Shown here piece after piece: positions 1 through 11,460 of a stretch of 64,000 nt of DNA. Source of the stretch: Datisca glomerata (Eukaryota > Streptophyta > Magnoliopsida > Cucurbitales > Datiscaceae); assembly GCA_003255025.1 (NCBI GenBank), contig QANY01002308.1, forward strand, positions 186,001-250,000, given 5' to 3'. Numbering within the stretch: position 1 is the first letter of the stretch; the number at the start of each line of letters is the position of its first letter. Made by a program: the position numbers and the translations under genes. The notes below the pieces were generated by a model. It was given only the letters and a program-made list of their open reading frames with translations. It was not told where the DNA came from and did no database searches.

Positions 1-589
1 TTCTAATGGCCTTGGTTGTTGAAAAAAGATGAAAGAATCAGTTGCTCGGATAATTAGTTCATCAATTAAGAGTTGAGTTGAGAATACAATTGGTGTGAGA
101 GAGATTTTCTTCTGTGATTAAACGTTAATCAAATCTAAAAAATAATAATCATCACGTTGTTTTAGAGAATCATCTCACTAAAGTCGTTCTCAGTAAATGT
201 CTAGATCTCATGTGCTGAGAACATCTAGAGACAGAAAAAATGTCATGTAATATTCAACATGCTTACATATGTCATAGTTGGTTGAAGATTGACTTGGAAG
301 ATATTGGTGTGGATCTCAGAGTCTACTGATTGTTGGAACGATTTCGTGAGAACGGAGGATCGGTCGGTTTTTACAGGGACACTTGATATAGATTACAAGA
401 GGTATATGATTCATAATATTGTATGTTATAGATTTAACTTATAAATACATAATGAATCATGACTGATTGAAAAAAAGTTTTCAATAAAAGTTTTATTTTG
501 TTATCATGACGTTGCGCGAGTTTTGTTTTATTAAAATATTCAATTTTTATTAAAAGTTTAATTTTTTTAAGGCCACGCTTCGGCCACGA
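1..589 (+). repeat. 5' LTR of copia copy A (right part only)
   Basis: Bases 3-560 align with 7921-8490 of the 3' LTR: both hold the 'ggcc-t-ggttgttgaa' start and the same stretches after it. The final part differs: the expected CCAACA terminus is not visible. A primer-binding-like sequence, TGGTGTGAGAGA at 591-602, follows and matches the plant initiator-tRNA PBS (TGGTATCAGAGC) at 9 of 12 positions. The same 'attggtgtgagagagattt' string also occurs inside the LTR at 89-107, so this PBS reading is weak. Confidence 0.75.
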
Positions 590-602
590 TTGGTGTGAGA
601 GA

Positions 603-2537
603 GATTTTTTTGTGTTGTTTTCTTGCATTAGTCATATAATATGATATATGTATGATGATGGACGGTTATATTTTTTGAATGTATGGAAAATAATGGATCA
701 TTAATTGTATGGTGATTGTTGAGTTAGACTTTGTTTTAACTTTTTCTAGATCTTATGTAAGCCAAATTAAGGCCTACGAAATTTTGTAATTTTATTTTGA
801 ATATTATTGTAAGTATTTCGAACGGGAGAAGATGAATGACGCATGAGACGAATGGTAAAAATTTACTGTTCACGCGAAAACACTGTTCATCCATGAAAAC
901 AATGTTCATCTGCGAAACACATTGTTCACGCTGAAAACTTATTGTCCTGACGAAGGTGAACAATACCGGAGGTGGACGGTGGCTGTCCGACGCGGCAGGC
1001 GACTGCCGGAGGTGGACGGTGATCAGAGAGTCCTATCGTCGATGACAACTATTGTCACGTTTTAGGAAAGTTTCTAATAAACCATGCAACCAACTATATT
1101 ATATAAGTTTTCATTAAAACCCAGACTCTTTTAATTATCCATTTAATTTTAAAATTAATGTAATTTTAAAACAATTATTAATTTTTTATTATAAAAATTA
1201 AAAATAATAGGTTGATTGGGTTTGACCCAAATTTAACCAAGTCAAATAAAATGTTTATTTGACTAAGTCAAAGTCAACTATATTAGAAAGGATAATTGTA
1301 GAAATTATTTTAATTAAGAAAAATAGTTTTTCTAATTAAAAAGGGTTTTGTTTAAAGCTTGAAAATTATAAAGATGGGCATGAAGAGGAGAAATTAATAT
1401 TTGAGAAATATGTATTCTTAAAGGCTGTTATATAATTTTATTTCTTTATTTCAAGGGTTGTAATTTAGAAATATCCAATAGTCACTCGGTCCATTATTAT
1501 TTTATTTAATTGTTTAATACTTATTTGCTTGTTATGTTTGATAACATGTCCATACGTTAGTCGATCACATGACACACATGAAAATCTCACACAGTTTTAT
1601 GTAATCATGCATCTCATCTGTAGAAACATGATTTGTTAGGATTGTCCTAATTTGTTTATATGTATTGCTTTATGAAATTAATTGCTATAACCTGTTAGGT
1701 TTTAACTAGTTAAATCTTGATAATCACACCACATTAAATTCTATAGTAAGATTTAGATTAATCGACTTTAGTAAAATAGTTTTATTAAAGTTTGATGCAT
1801 ATAATTAATTAGTTAATCTAAGTTCGCCTAATTATGACTTAGGCGCTTCATATTGTTAAATGAACTTAGACCAATGAGATTGAATCAACTGATAATTAAA
1901 TATTCATAGGGTTATTATTTTAACTAGTAATTAATTTAAAATTAATTGATTAGTTAAAATAGAAACACATTATCCTAAAATAGTGAGTGAGTGAAGGTTG
2001 ACATGTCAATGTAACCTATGATTTTCATCATTAGCACAACACCATGAGGTGTAGTGAGAGCCTCGAGATGACTTTTTTTCATCCCCCTAAGGAAGGTTTC
2101 AAGTTGTACCAAGGTTGGACTTCTTAAGAAGATAGGAGGAAGTGATGTAGTTTAATTTTGACCGACCCTAAGATGGCATATTCTAAATGAAGTCATAAAA
2201 TCTAAAATGATGAGTCACACTCACAAAGTCACAATTAAGCTTTTATGTGGATAGTTCTGACTTGACCGAACAAGCAATATCTTATTGTTAAAAGAGAAAA
2301 ATGAGATACTTTAAGTTTTAATTAATAAGAATGTGAATGTCTCATAGACAGTCTGCGATTGATCTGACCGACCCTAAGGCGTCACATTAATTCGTTGAGT
2401 TGTTTTATCATGATTAGTAAATGCTAAATTTATTTGTTTATTATGATTGCATTAATGCATCATGTTTACCTTTTGAATTTTAGATATTTATCAATTATAT
2501 TGAATCATGTATGTTTTAAATTTCAGTTATTAATATT
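603..2537 (+). other. Untranslated leader of copia copy A
   Basis: Non-coding DNA between the 5' LTR and gag. From 1050 onward it aligns with 40137 onward of copy B (shared 'gtcacgttttaggaaagtt' start), which shows it belongs to the element. Positions 840-1025 hold short internal repeats (four 'tgttcay' motifs and two copies of 'ggaggtggacggtg') that copy B lacks. I see no host gene here. Confidence 0.6.
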
Positions 2538-3545
2538 ATGTCTACCATGGGTAATCTTATTACTACTTTACTCGCTTTTGAGAAATTGAATGATGATAAT
2601 TTCGTACCTTAGAAATCAAATATGAAAATAATGCTTATTTGTGAGAACCATAAGTTCATTCTTACTGAGGAGCCCGCTGCTAAGGTCCCTAAAAATGTTA
2701 GGGATAAATATGATGCTTGGATCATATCAAACAATAAGGCGAAGTGCTACATGCTTGTGAGTATGAATGATGTTCCAAGTATGAAAGCATGGAGACTGCC
2801 TTTGAGATTATAGATCTTTACAGATTATGTTTGGGCAATAGTAAAATCAAAGTCGTCATAAGGCCACTAGGAGCTATATAACAACTAAGATGAGAAAAGT
2901 ACTTTTGTTTGAGAGCATGTTTTAAACATGATCAACATAATGCACAAGGTAGAAGTACATAGGGCGACCATGATGCGCGAACTCAAGTTAGCATCATGCT
3001 AGAGTCACTCATACCATCTTTTTCTGCGTTCATGACCAATTATGTTATGAACAAGTTACAATTCAACATGACCTAATTGTTGCATGAACTGCAGACTTTT
3101 GAGTTACTCAACCTTAGAATGACCAAAGAGGGTGAGACAAATGTTGTCGAGCAAAAGCTTTCTTCCAATATTCTTAAGAACAAGAAAAGGAAGAAGAACA
3201 ATGGTAAGGACAACAGTAAGAACAAAGAGTAAAGAAATCCAAGACATCGCCAAAATCTAAAAAGAACAAGAAAGAAAGCAAGCCCAAAGGAAAGTGTTTC
3301 CACTGTAGGGTTGAAGGTCATTGGAAGAGAAACTGTAACAAGTATCTCTATGATCTGAAAAAGAAAGGTAAATATGATGTACTTGTACTTGAAGCTTGTT
3401 TAGTGGAATATGATTTGTCATCTTGGATACTTGATTCAGGAGTCACTCACCATGTATGTTATTTTTTGCAGATGTTTGATTCATCAAGGGAAATGACTTA
3501 TGGCGAGGTCATTTTGAGAATTGACAGTGGTGCGCTCGTGTAAGC
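2538..3545 (+). pseudogene. Copia copy A gag-protease region (broken)
   Basis: The ATG at 2538 opens a gag reading that meets an in-frame TAG after 'NDDNFVP', where copia gag normally has Trp. It continues as KSNMKIMLICENHKF. Lys/Asn-rich sequence follows, then a CCHC zinc knuckle (KCFHCRVEGHWKRNC, about 3292-3336) and the aspartic protease start with the D-S-G triad (WILDSGVTHHVC, 3424-3459). Several frameshifts separate these blocks (for example around 2810-2900 and 3230). The domain order fits copia Gag-PR. It is a dead copy and no function is expected. Confidence 0.85.
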
Positions 3546-4620
3546 TAAAGCATGAGGGATAATCCGTTTACCTTAGATATAATTACTTAGTTTTGAACGA
3601 TGTTTATTATATTCTTGATTTTTCGAGGAATTTAATTTCTCTTTCATTTTTGCGAGGACAGTTATTCGAGGTTTCTTTCATTAATAAAGAACTTTTTATT
3701 TCTAGGAATGGATTCGATTTCTGTCATGCTAAAATTATAAATGGAATGTATATGCTTAAACCGACTGAACGCACGTTAAATAATTCTGAATTATTTAAAG
3801 TAGCAAAACCTAAAAATAATAAATGACAAGAGTTTATCATGATGATAACACATATTTATGACATCTTAGGTTGTGACATATTAATCTAGATAGGTTAAAC
3901 TTGTTAACAAAGCATAGTGATTTGAGAGAGTTAAAAGTTGGACAAGGCCAAAGAGCCAAGGAACCACTTGAGTTAGTATATAGTGATGTCTGTAGACGGA
4001 TCAATGTACAAGGTAGAGGTGGGTATGAGTATTTTGTCATTTTCATTGACGACTACTCAAGATATGGTTATAATTACCTAATGCATCGAAAGTCTGAAAC
4101 TTTTGGAAAGTTTAAAAACTTCAAGGCTGAAACTGAAAATCAATTAGGTAAATCATTGAAAAACTTTTCTGTCCGATTGAGGTGGTGAATACTTGGAGTG
4201 TGGGATCATATCCCAACTAACATCACCTGGAACACGACAACAAAATGGTAGAAACTGAATCTTATTGGATATGTTTAGGTCGATGTTAAGCTACTCATCA
4301 TTTTCACTTAAATTTTGGGGATATACACTACACACGACAACTTACATTTTGAATGTAGTGCCCTCTAAGTCTGTAAGCAAGACGCCTTTATATCTATAGA
4401 ATGGCTCCAAACCTAGTTTGCGTCATTTAAGTATATGAGGGTGTCTATCTCATATTTTTATACCCAAGACCGAAAAGTTAGACTCAAGGTCTGAGGTATG
4501 CATATTCGTTGGCTATATCTAGAGACTAACGGTGGGTACTTTTATAGTTACAATGATCAAAATATGTTTGTATCGATAAATGCAACATTTCTTGAGCATG
4601 AATATATGTAAAACTACAAA
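3546..4620 (+). pseudogene. Copia copy A integrase region (broken)
   Basis: A reading at 3593-3826 (VYYILDFSRNLISLSFL) is the GAG-pre-integrase spacer. Integrase core follows at 3901-4188, with the catalytic-core start 'LELVYSDVC' and the strand 'GGYEYFVIFIDDYSRYGY' that carries an Asp of the DDE triad. The frame is lost after 4188. Weak traces continue to about 4620 ('SLECGIISQLTSPGTRQQNG'-like in mixed frames). This is a pol remnant of copy A. Confidence 0.8.
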
Positions 4621-4869
4621 TCTCATAGTAAAGAAGTTCTCGAGGAACTAGCGACTGTTGAGATCAGACCACCTTTAATTTCCACTGATAAACGACAAAC
4701 CAGAAAAATCACAGTTCCTGTAAAGGAAACCCCCGGTACAACGTTGTAGTGGGAGGGTTATGAGATAACCAGTTCGCTACGAACTAGAGGGATATGTCCT
4801 AGTGTCAGACACTAATAAGGACGATCCATTATCTTATAAAGAAGGAATGGATGATCCTATAAAAGGAGA

Positions 4870-6405
4870 AATGACAAGATGCAATAAACCAGGAAATGTA
4901 ATCTATGTATTTCAATTCCGTCTAAAAAATTGTAGATCCACCTGAAAATGTCAGGTCCATAAGATGTAAATGGATCTTCAAGAAAAAAAGAGGTGCATAT
5001 GGGAAAGTTAAGACTTTCAAGGCATAGTTAGTAGCCAATGGCTATACACAGGTGTCAATTATGAAGAGGCATTCTCCCCTGTGGCCATGTTAAAATCCAT
5101 TCGCATCCTTTTGTCCATGGCCTCTAATTTGGACTATGAGATATGGAAAATGGACGTCAAGATAACTTTTCTGAATGACTCTCTTAAAGAAAACATCTAC
5201 ATGATGCAACTAGAAGAGTTCATACAAAAATAGCAAGATCAGAAAGTATGTAAGTTGCTTAAATCTATTTTTAGATTAAAGCAAGCATCTAGATCTTGGA
5301 ATCTTATATTTTATGAGATTATAAAATCTTATGGCTTCAAGCAAAATATTGATGAAGCCTGTGTTTATAAATACACCAAAGATAAGATAATGGTTTTCTT
5401 AATTCTTTATGTTGATGATATTTTACTTATTGGGAATGATGTAGAAATTTTGTCAAAGTTAAAGAAGTGGTTAGATGAGAAATTTCAAATGAAAGATTCA
5501 GGAGAAGCGAGCTATGTTCTAGGCATCCGAATCCTAAGGGATAGAAGAACAAGTTATTGGTACTTTCTCATGCATCTTATATTGATAATGTGCTGGAGAG
5601 ATTCTCTATGGAGAATTTTAAGAAATGTCAACAACTGACCAGACATGAAATTGTCCTCTTCATATAACAATGTCCTAAGACACCTAAGGAGAAATAGGAT
5701 ATGAGAAAGGTTTCCTATGCTTCAACAGTTGGAGGTCTCATGTATGTCATATTGTGTATGAGATCGGATATCTGTTATGCAGTGGAAATTGTCAGTCGTT
5801 ATCAATCGAATCCAGGTTTGAAACACAGGATTGCTTTAAAGCACATTCTCAAGTATCTTAGGAGAATGAAAAACTATATGCTTGTTTATTCAGGTGGAGA
5901 CCTGAACCCCACTGGATATACTGATTCTGATTTTTAATCAGACAGAGACAGTTGAAAGTCGACATCTGGATTAATACTCACCATAGGTGGAGGAGCGGTA
6001 TTTTGGAAAAGTATTAAACACATCAACATTGTAAATTCCACTATAGAAGTCAAATATATAACGTCTTCTAAAGACACGAAAGAGGCGTATGGCTCTGAAA
6101 GTTCTATTCTGATCTAGAAATAGTTTTAGATATGGACAAGCCACTAATCAAGTACTGTTATAACAGTGAGGCAGTCAAAAATTTCAAGGAATCGATGAGT
6201 CACAAGAGGGGCAAGCACATAGAGAGAAAATATATCATCTTTTAAGAGAGATCGTGCATCGAAGGGATGTGACTGTTATGAAGATATCATTTAAACAGAA
6301 CCCGGATGATCGTTTTACAAAGACACTTCCTATGAAGTCATTTGAGGGTCACGTGAGTAACATGAGATTAAGAGAAATACCACATTTGCTTTAGGGAAAG
6401 TGGGA
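4870..6405 (+). pseudogene. Copia copy A reverse transcriptase-RNase H (broken)
   Basis: The best reading is 5255-5638. It holds 'FRLKQASRSWN' and the RT active-site box 'LYVDDILLIGND' (Y-V-D-D intact), then 'MKDSGEASYVLGIRI'. The RNase H part at 5701-5937 reads 'RSDICYAVEIVSRYQSNP' and 'ALKHILKYLRRMKNYML', and ends at a stop where the family has Gln or Ala after 'DSDF'. Further traces run to the polypurine tract at 6391-6408 (agggaaagtgggagat). Stops at 4940-5250 break the RT N-terminus. The closest relative in the window is copy B at 42580-43230. Confidence 0.88.
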
Positions 6406-6408
6406 GAT

Positions 6409-8543
6409 TGTTGGGGGTTATTCCCTCAAAGCATGTGTATTGACATTTTGATATAAAATTTAAAGAGGACTACATTTTTCTTATAATTGTTCTTTTAAAC
6501 TATTATTGAATAATTTATATAAATATCTGAAAATTTCATATTTATTAATGAGACTATGATCTTGTATTAGTACGAGAGGATTAAGATCATAGATAATGAA
6601 TAAAATTATCAACAACATATTAAAGTATGAAATCTTTAATGAACGGTTGCTAGTACGGTTCACTAAGCGTTATGAATGCGTGTGATCTAGATCCGGATCA
6701 TTGATTTGGATAGACATCTTAGTGAAAATACTTTATATAATAATATTATATATGACAGGACCGATGTGAATTAATATCTTTATTAACGTGCCGTTTATCA
6801 TAAAGATTTAATACACATCAATTCGATTATCATATGTAGATCAGTCTGAATCCTGAGTAGTCATGAACTCTTATGCTTATCTACTTGATTTTTTGATACA
6901 CTTGTTAAAGTCTGTTTGTTAATCGGCTAGTGACTTTTGTTTTGGAGATTCAATGATATGGATGGCTGAGGACATGATTTTACAAGATTTGAATTCTAAG
7001 CTTTCCTAAGGGATCGTATATTGGTTCTCTTAAGTATTAGTTCTCGAACTAAATGGTTATTGAGCTCAAATTTATAATAAGATTATAAATTAGCCATTCA
7101 CTAGTGGATTAATGGTACTTAAGGATCAAGAAGTAATTAGAAGGGTAAAATGATAATTTTGACCAGTTCTAATTTATGAACCAATAATTGGAGGACATAA
7201 CTACATGAAATGATTATGTCAGTGAATTACATGAGAATACTCTGTAAATACATTTTATAATCTCGAAGAGTGCAATTCCATATTTATAGTAGAGTATAAT
7301 GGAATTAGTAAATAAGATTATTTAATTAAAGAATTTAATTAATAATATGATTTATTAGAGTTTAGGATTATAAATACATAACCCCCAAGTCACCTCTATA
7401 CTATGCTGTATATGGTGTGAATATTTCAAGACATGAGACATATTATCTAATTTGTGAAATTAGATAATTAAATTGATATTACATAATAATTTAAATCAAC
7501 TAAATCTGTTATTTGTGAAATAACAGATAAGTTAATTGATAGGGATAATCAGATATGTAAATTTTGAATTAACTGATATCAAGATAATTATTTGATTCAA
7601 ATAAATATTTAATTTGTAGTAATTGCCACGTGTCAATCGACTAATAGGGTAGAAATTGACATTGACTACTTTGGAGCTACGTGATAGTATAGTAGTGAGT
7701 GTTCAACACTGGAGTGCCACATGACACTACGGTGGTGTTGTGAGGCACATTACCGTGAGGTGCTGTGCTGGCTCACGGCACACGGCAGTGCCATGTGGCA
7801 GTACAGTTGTGCACAATTGTAACGGTCCCACTGCAATTGGTAGTTTTATAATTAAATATTATTTCATTTTATCCCTAAAAATCTGATACGCCATTATCTA
7901 GAATATATGTAAATATTATTCTAACGGCCTCGGTTGTTGAAGGAAGAGGAGAGAATCAGTTGTTGAAGGAAGATGAGAGAATCGGTTGATCAGATCATCG
8001 ATTCGTCAATCAAGAGTTGAATTAAGAACACGATTGATGTCAGAGAGATTTTCTTCTGTGATTAAATGTTAATCAAATCTCAAAAATAATAATCATCATT
8101 TTCTTTTAGAGAATCGTCTCACTAAAGTCCTTCTTAGTAAATCTCTAGATCTCATGTGTTGAGAATATTTAGGGACAGAAAAAGTGTCTTGTAATATTCT
8201 ACATGCCCACACACGTCCTAGTGCGTTGAGAATTGACTTGAAAGATCTTGGTGTGGATCTCGGAGTCTACTGATCTTTGGAACGATTTCGTGGGAACGGA
8301 TGATCGATCGATTTTTGCAAGGACACTTGATATAGATTACAAAAGGTATATGGCTCGTAACCTTGTATGTTGTAGATTTAACTTATAAATATATAATGGA
8401 TCCTGACTGATTGAAAATAAGTTTTCAATAAAAGTTTTACTTGGTTATCGTGACGTCGCGCAAGTTTTGTTATATTAAAATATTCGATTTTTAAGGCCAC
8501 TCGCCTAAACGCTTCTATCGTGCAAGCGTCGCGACGACCAACA
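6409..8543 (+). repeat. 3' LTR of copia copy A (2135 bp)
   Basis: The LTR starts TGTTGGGGG right after the polypurine tract and ends CCAACA at 8543, giving short inverted termini (TGTTGG/CCAACA). Copy B's LTR (43340-45495) aligns along its length. Positions 7660-7830 hold a cluster of imperfect palindromes around 'gtgccacatgacac' and 'gtgccatgtggca'. The 7300-7400 segment matches the LTR stretch seen in reverse at about 40000-40130. Confidence 0.88.
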
Positions 8544-8569
8544 AGTAATCGGTTTGGTTTGGTTACTTG
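8544..8569. mobile_element. hAT-like element remnant, left piece
   Basis: These 26 bases sit between copia A and copia C. They read through the copia C insertion into 13376 onward ('ggtttggttacttg' then 'taattggttcg'). See the right piece at 13371-14246. Confidence 0.4.
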
Positions 8570-8779
8570 TGTTAACTAAATAGATTGTTAGTTTAGTTTG
8601 TTAGTTAATTAAGGGCATATTTATCTTTTTTCCTTACTAGACTTGGCTCTTCTTATTTAAGTTTGTTTGTTTACTATTTTGGTTAATAAAAGGCCAAGTT
8701 TCTCTTCTCCCTTCTTTCCTTCTCCTCTTAGTTTTCTTCTTCTTCATCCTCTATTTTTTTCATTCTTTATTTCTCCTCA
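8570..8779 (+). repeat. 5' LTR of copia copy C (210 bp)
   Basis: It begins TGTTAACTAAATAG and ends CTCCTCA immediately before the primer-binding site. It is pyrimidine-rich in its right half. Its partner is 13153-13370. Confidence 0.92.
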
Positions 8780-8791
8780 TGGTATCAGAGC
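8780..8791 (+). other. Primer-binding site of copia copy C
   Basis: TGGTATCAGAGC directly follows the 5' LTR. This is the standard plant initiator-methionine-tRNA complement used by many copia elements. Confidence 0.93.
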
Positions 8792-8815
8792 TTCGCTGAC
8801 CAACTTCGCAAGCCA

Positions 8816-10230
8816 TGGCTGATCCTGTTGAAAACCTGCCAATTGAAACTCAAGATACTGCGCGAAATCGAATTGGTTCTTAGACCATTTCTCAAACCCT
8901 AACCCAATCCAACTCTAAATCTGTGCCCTTTTCTTCCACGATTCAAGAAAACCTCAATTCCCAAACACCCCAATTTGTACCTTCTTCCTCTGCCATTGGA
9001 ATAGCTGATTCTTCACCTCACTCCCCTATATTTCTACTTTCAAACATTTGCAATCTAATTTTAATTATATTTGACTCTACCAATTTTTCATTTGAAAGTA
9101 TCAAATTACAGTGATTCTGAAAGCTCATATCGTATTCTGGCATATTGACGGCACGACTAAATGCCCATCAAGATTCCTCAAGAATGAAAATGGAGAAGAC
9201 ACACTGGACAGAAATCCTGAGTATGAACAATGGATTGCCCAAGATCAAGCCCTATTAACCTTGATAAATATCACCATTTCTCCTATGGCTTTATCATACG
9301 TGCAAGACTTCGAAAGAAGTCTAGGATTCAATAAAGGAGGTTTTCTTTTGCCTCGCGCACTAATATCCTGCAATTAAAGTCAGATCTACAGCCTATAGGA
9401 ATTAGAGCTAAACCCTAAGTCTATGCTTACATCTAGAGAATCAAGGAAGACAATGATAAACTCTATGCAGTCTCGGTAAATGTGTAAGATGAAGACGTTC
9501 TGATTTACACGATTAATGGTCTTCCCAGAAAATTCAACATAATCAAAACCTCAATACGAATAAGAGCTGAACCCCTAAGTCTATAAGACCTTCATGTTCT
9601 TCTAAAATCAGAGGAACACTTCCTGGAGATCTAACAAAAATAACAATATCACTCATTCCAGAATACAACCTTTCTTGTTAAATTCAACAACAGAGGGTCA
9701 AACCGTGAAAGAGTCTTTAGAAATTTTCGAGGAAATAAGAATAATTCTGGAAGATAAAGCTCAAGAAGGGGAGGAAGGCCTCAGAACTAGAATTCTTCAT
9801 CTCTGTCTTTAGTTCTTGGTGCACCTCCTACCCAAAACAATCAATCTTTTAAAGGAACAAATAATCATAGTCAAGATAACTACTCAAGTTCCATATACAG
9901 CAGAGTCCAGTGCCAAATCTGTCAAAAAATGGGCACAACGCAACAACATTGCTTCCACAGAATGAATTTTGCTTATCAATGTAGAATCCCTTCGTCAAGT
10001 CTGACTGCCACGACTGCCTTAAGTCAAGCCACTCACATTGATCCTCAGGTATGGCTCACAGACACTGGGTGTAAGACCCACCTCATCCCTAACCTGCATA
10101 GTATGACCTCTTCCTTCGAATATAATGGAGAAGAAGGTGTCTCAGTTGACAATGGTCAAACACTACCCATCACTCACACAGGTTCTAGTATTATTTAAGC
10201 CTCTTCTAAATCTTTTTCTCTGTCTCATGT
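8816..10230 (+). pseudogene. Copia copy C gag-protease region (broken)
   Basis: The ATG at 8816 opens 'MADPVENLPIETQ' and hits a TAG after 'RNRIGS'. Later pieces are 8923-9114 and 9111-9377 (LKAHIVFWHIDGTTKCPS; EYEQWIAQDQALLTLINITI), typical of copia gag (the W-x-x-x-D-Q-x-L-L stretch). A CCHC-type knuckle (CQICQKMGTTQQHCFHR) lies at 9911-9961. The protease start (QVWLTDTGCKTHLIPN), with the Asp-Thr-Gly triad, is at 10048-10095. Several stops and frame changes mean no working Gag. Confidence 0.85.
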
Positions 10231-11460
10231 TTACTGTGTGCCCCAATTATCTTCTAAATTACTATCTATATATCAATTTTCCTCGATAATAATTGCTTAT
10301 TTACCTTTGATGCCTTTTGTTTCTAGATTCAGGACAATGAAACATGCCAAATTCCTGCTACTCTGTATTCTTCTAATGTTGTATATCTTAGTTCTAAACA
10401 GTCTTATTCTCTCTGGCACTTTTGATTAGGCCACCCTAGTAGTAATGTTGTTAAACGTATTCTAAAAAAACTAATATTTCTTGTACTGATTCTTATTTGG
10501 ATAATTGTATTTGTATTAGCTGTATTACTAATAAAATGACAAGGATTCCTTTTGGTAATTCTGAGTCTATTTCTGATTTTTCATTGTCTCTTAACATACT
10601 GATGTTTGGGGTCTCTACCCAATAAATTCTATCTTAGGACATAGATATTATGTGCTATTTATTGATGATATTACTAGATTCACCTAGGTTTTCCTATTAA
10701 CAGTAAATTTGATGTTTTGTCTGTTTTTAAGAGGTTTCAACCCCTTTTTGAGGATATGTTCTCAACTAAAACCAAAACTCTAAGGATTGATGGAGGATGT
10801 GAGTATACCAGCCTCTCATTTCAGTCCTGTCTGGCTAAGAAATGAATTGTGCATCAAAAGACATGTCCCTATACCCTTCAGTAAAATGACATTGCTGAGA
10901 GGAAACATAGACATTTAGTTGAGACTGGTCTTACTCTTTTACATCATTCATCCGTTCCTTCTCAATTTTGAAACTTTTCCTTTTCCACTGCCACTTACTT
11001 AATTAACAAGATGCCTAGTGCTAGTCTCAAAAATCAATCTCCTTTTGACAATTTATTTGGTAAGGTGGCTGATTATACTAAGCTTAGAGTTTTTGGGTGT
11101 GCCTGTTACCCCAATCTCAGACCTTATATGAAGCATGAATCTCAACTCAAAATCTTACAATGTGTCTTTTTAGGGTATGCTTTAAATCAGAAAGGATATC
11201 TATGCTATGACAAATCATCTAAACGGTTCTATACTTTAAGGGAAGTTGTGTTCGATGCGAAAGTGTTTGCCTTTGCTGTTCAATCTGATTTACCTACTGC
11301 AAGTACGGTTTCTAGTGATAACTATGCTTCTCTTCTTCCTTTACTTAGCACTCTAAATAATTCTAAGTCTGCTTCTCTGCCTATTGTGTCTCAAGACTAT
11401 GTTATGTCTACTGTTGTTATCAATGATACTACACTGGTCTGCCCTCTTGTTTTGTAAACT
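10231..11460 (+). pseudogene. Copia copy C integrase region (broken)
   Basis: Traces of the integrase core run at 10600-10990 in shifting frames (LRIDGGCEYTS, then IAERKHRHLVETGLTLL, which holds the catalytic Glu region). A clean block follows at 11011-11457: 'SPFDNLFGKVADYTKLRVFG' then 'FLGYALNQKGYLCYD', the conserved C-terminal integrase/pre-RT stretch of copia. An intact integrase is not present. Confidence 0.85.

Larger units (their letters stand above)
1..8543 (+). mobile_element. Ty1/copia LTR retrotransposon, copy A (degenerate, 5' end outside window)
   Basis: Copy A reads gag, protease, integrase, reverse transcriptase, RNase H from left to right, which is the copia order. The right LTR is complete (6409-8543) and its last 620 bases match positions 1-589, so the left LTR is cut by the window edge. 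Every coding block carries stops or frameshifts, so the element is not autonomous. The gag reading (KSNMKIMLICENHKF and what follows) resembles the group usually labelled 'TNT 1-94-like pol' in plant annotations. LTRs of about 2.1 kb are long for copia. Copy B (40137-45495) and the minus-strand copy (37165-40136) belong to the same family. The insertion target is the hAT-like remnant that resumes at 8544. Confidence 0.9.

Noticed and set aside
1..8543. Integrated virus rather than retrotransposon
   Set aside because: Domain order, LTRs and lack of any envelope, coat or movement gene mark these as ordinary plant LTR retrotransposons; the same holds for copies B and C and the gypsy element.
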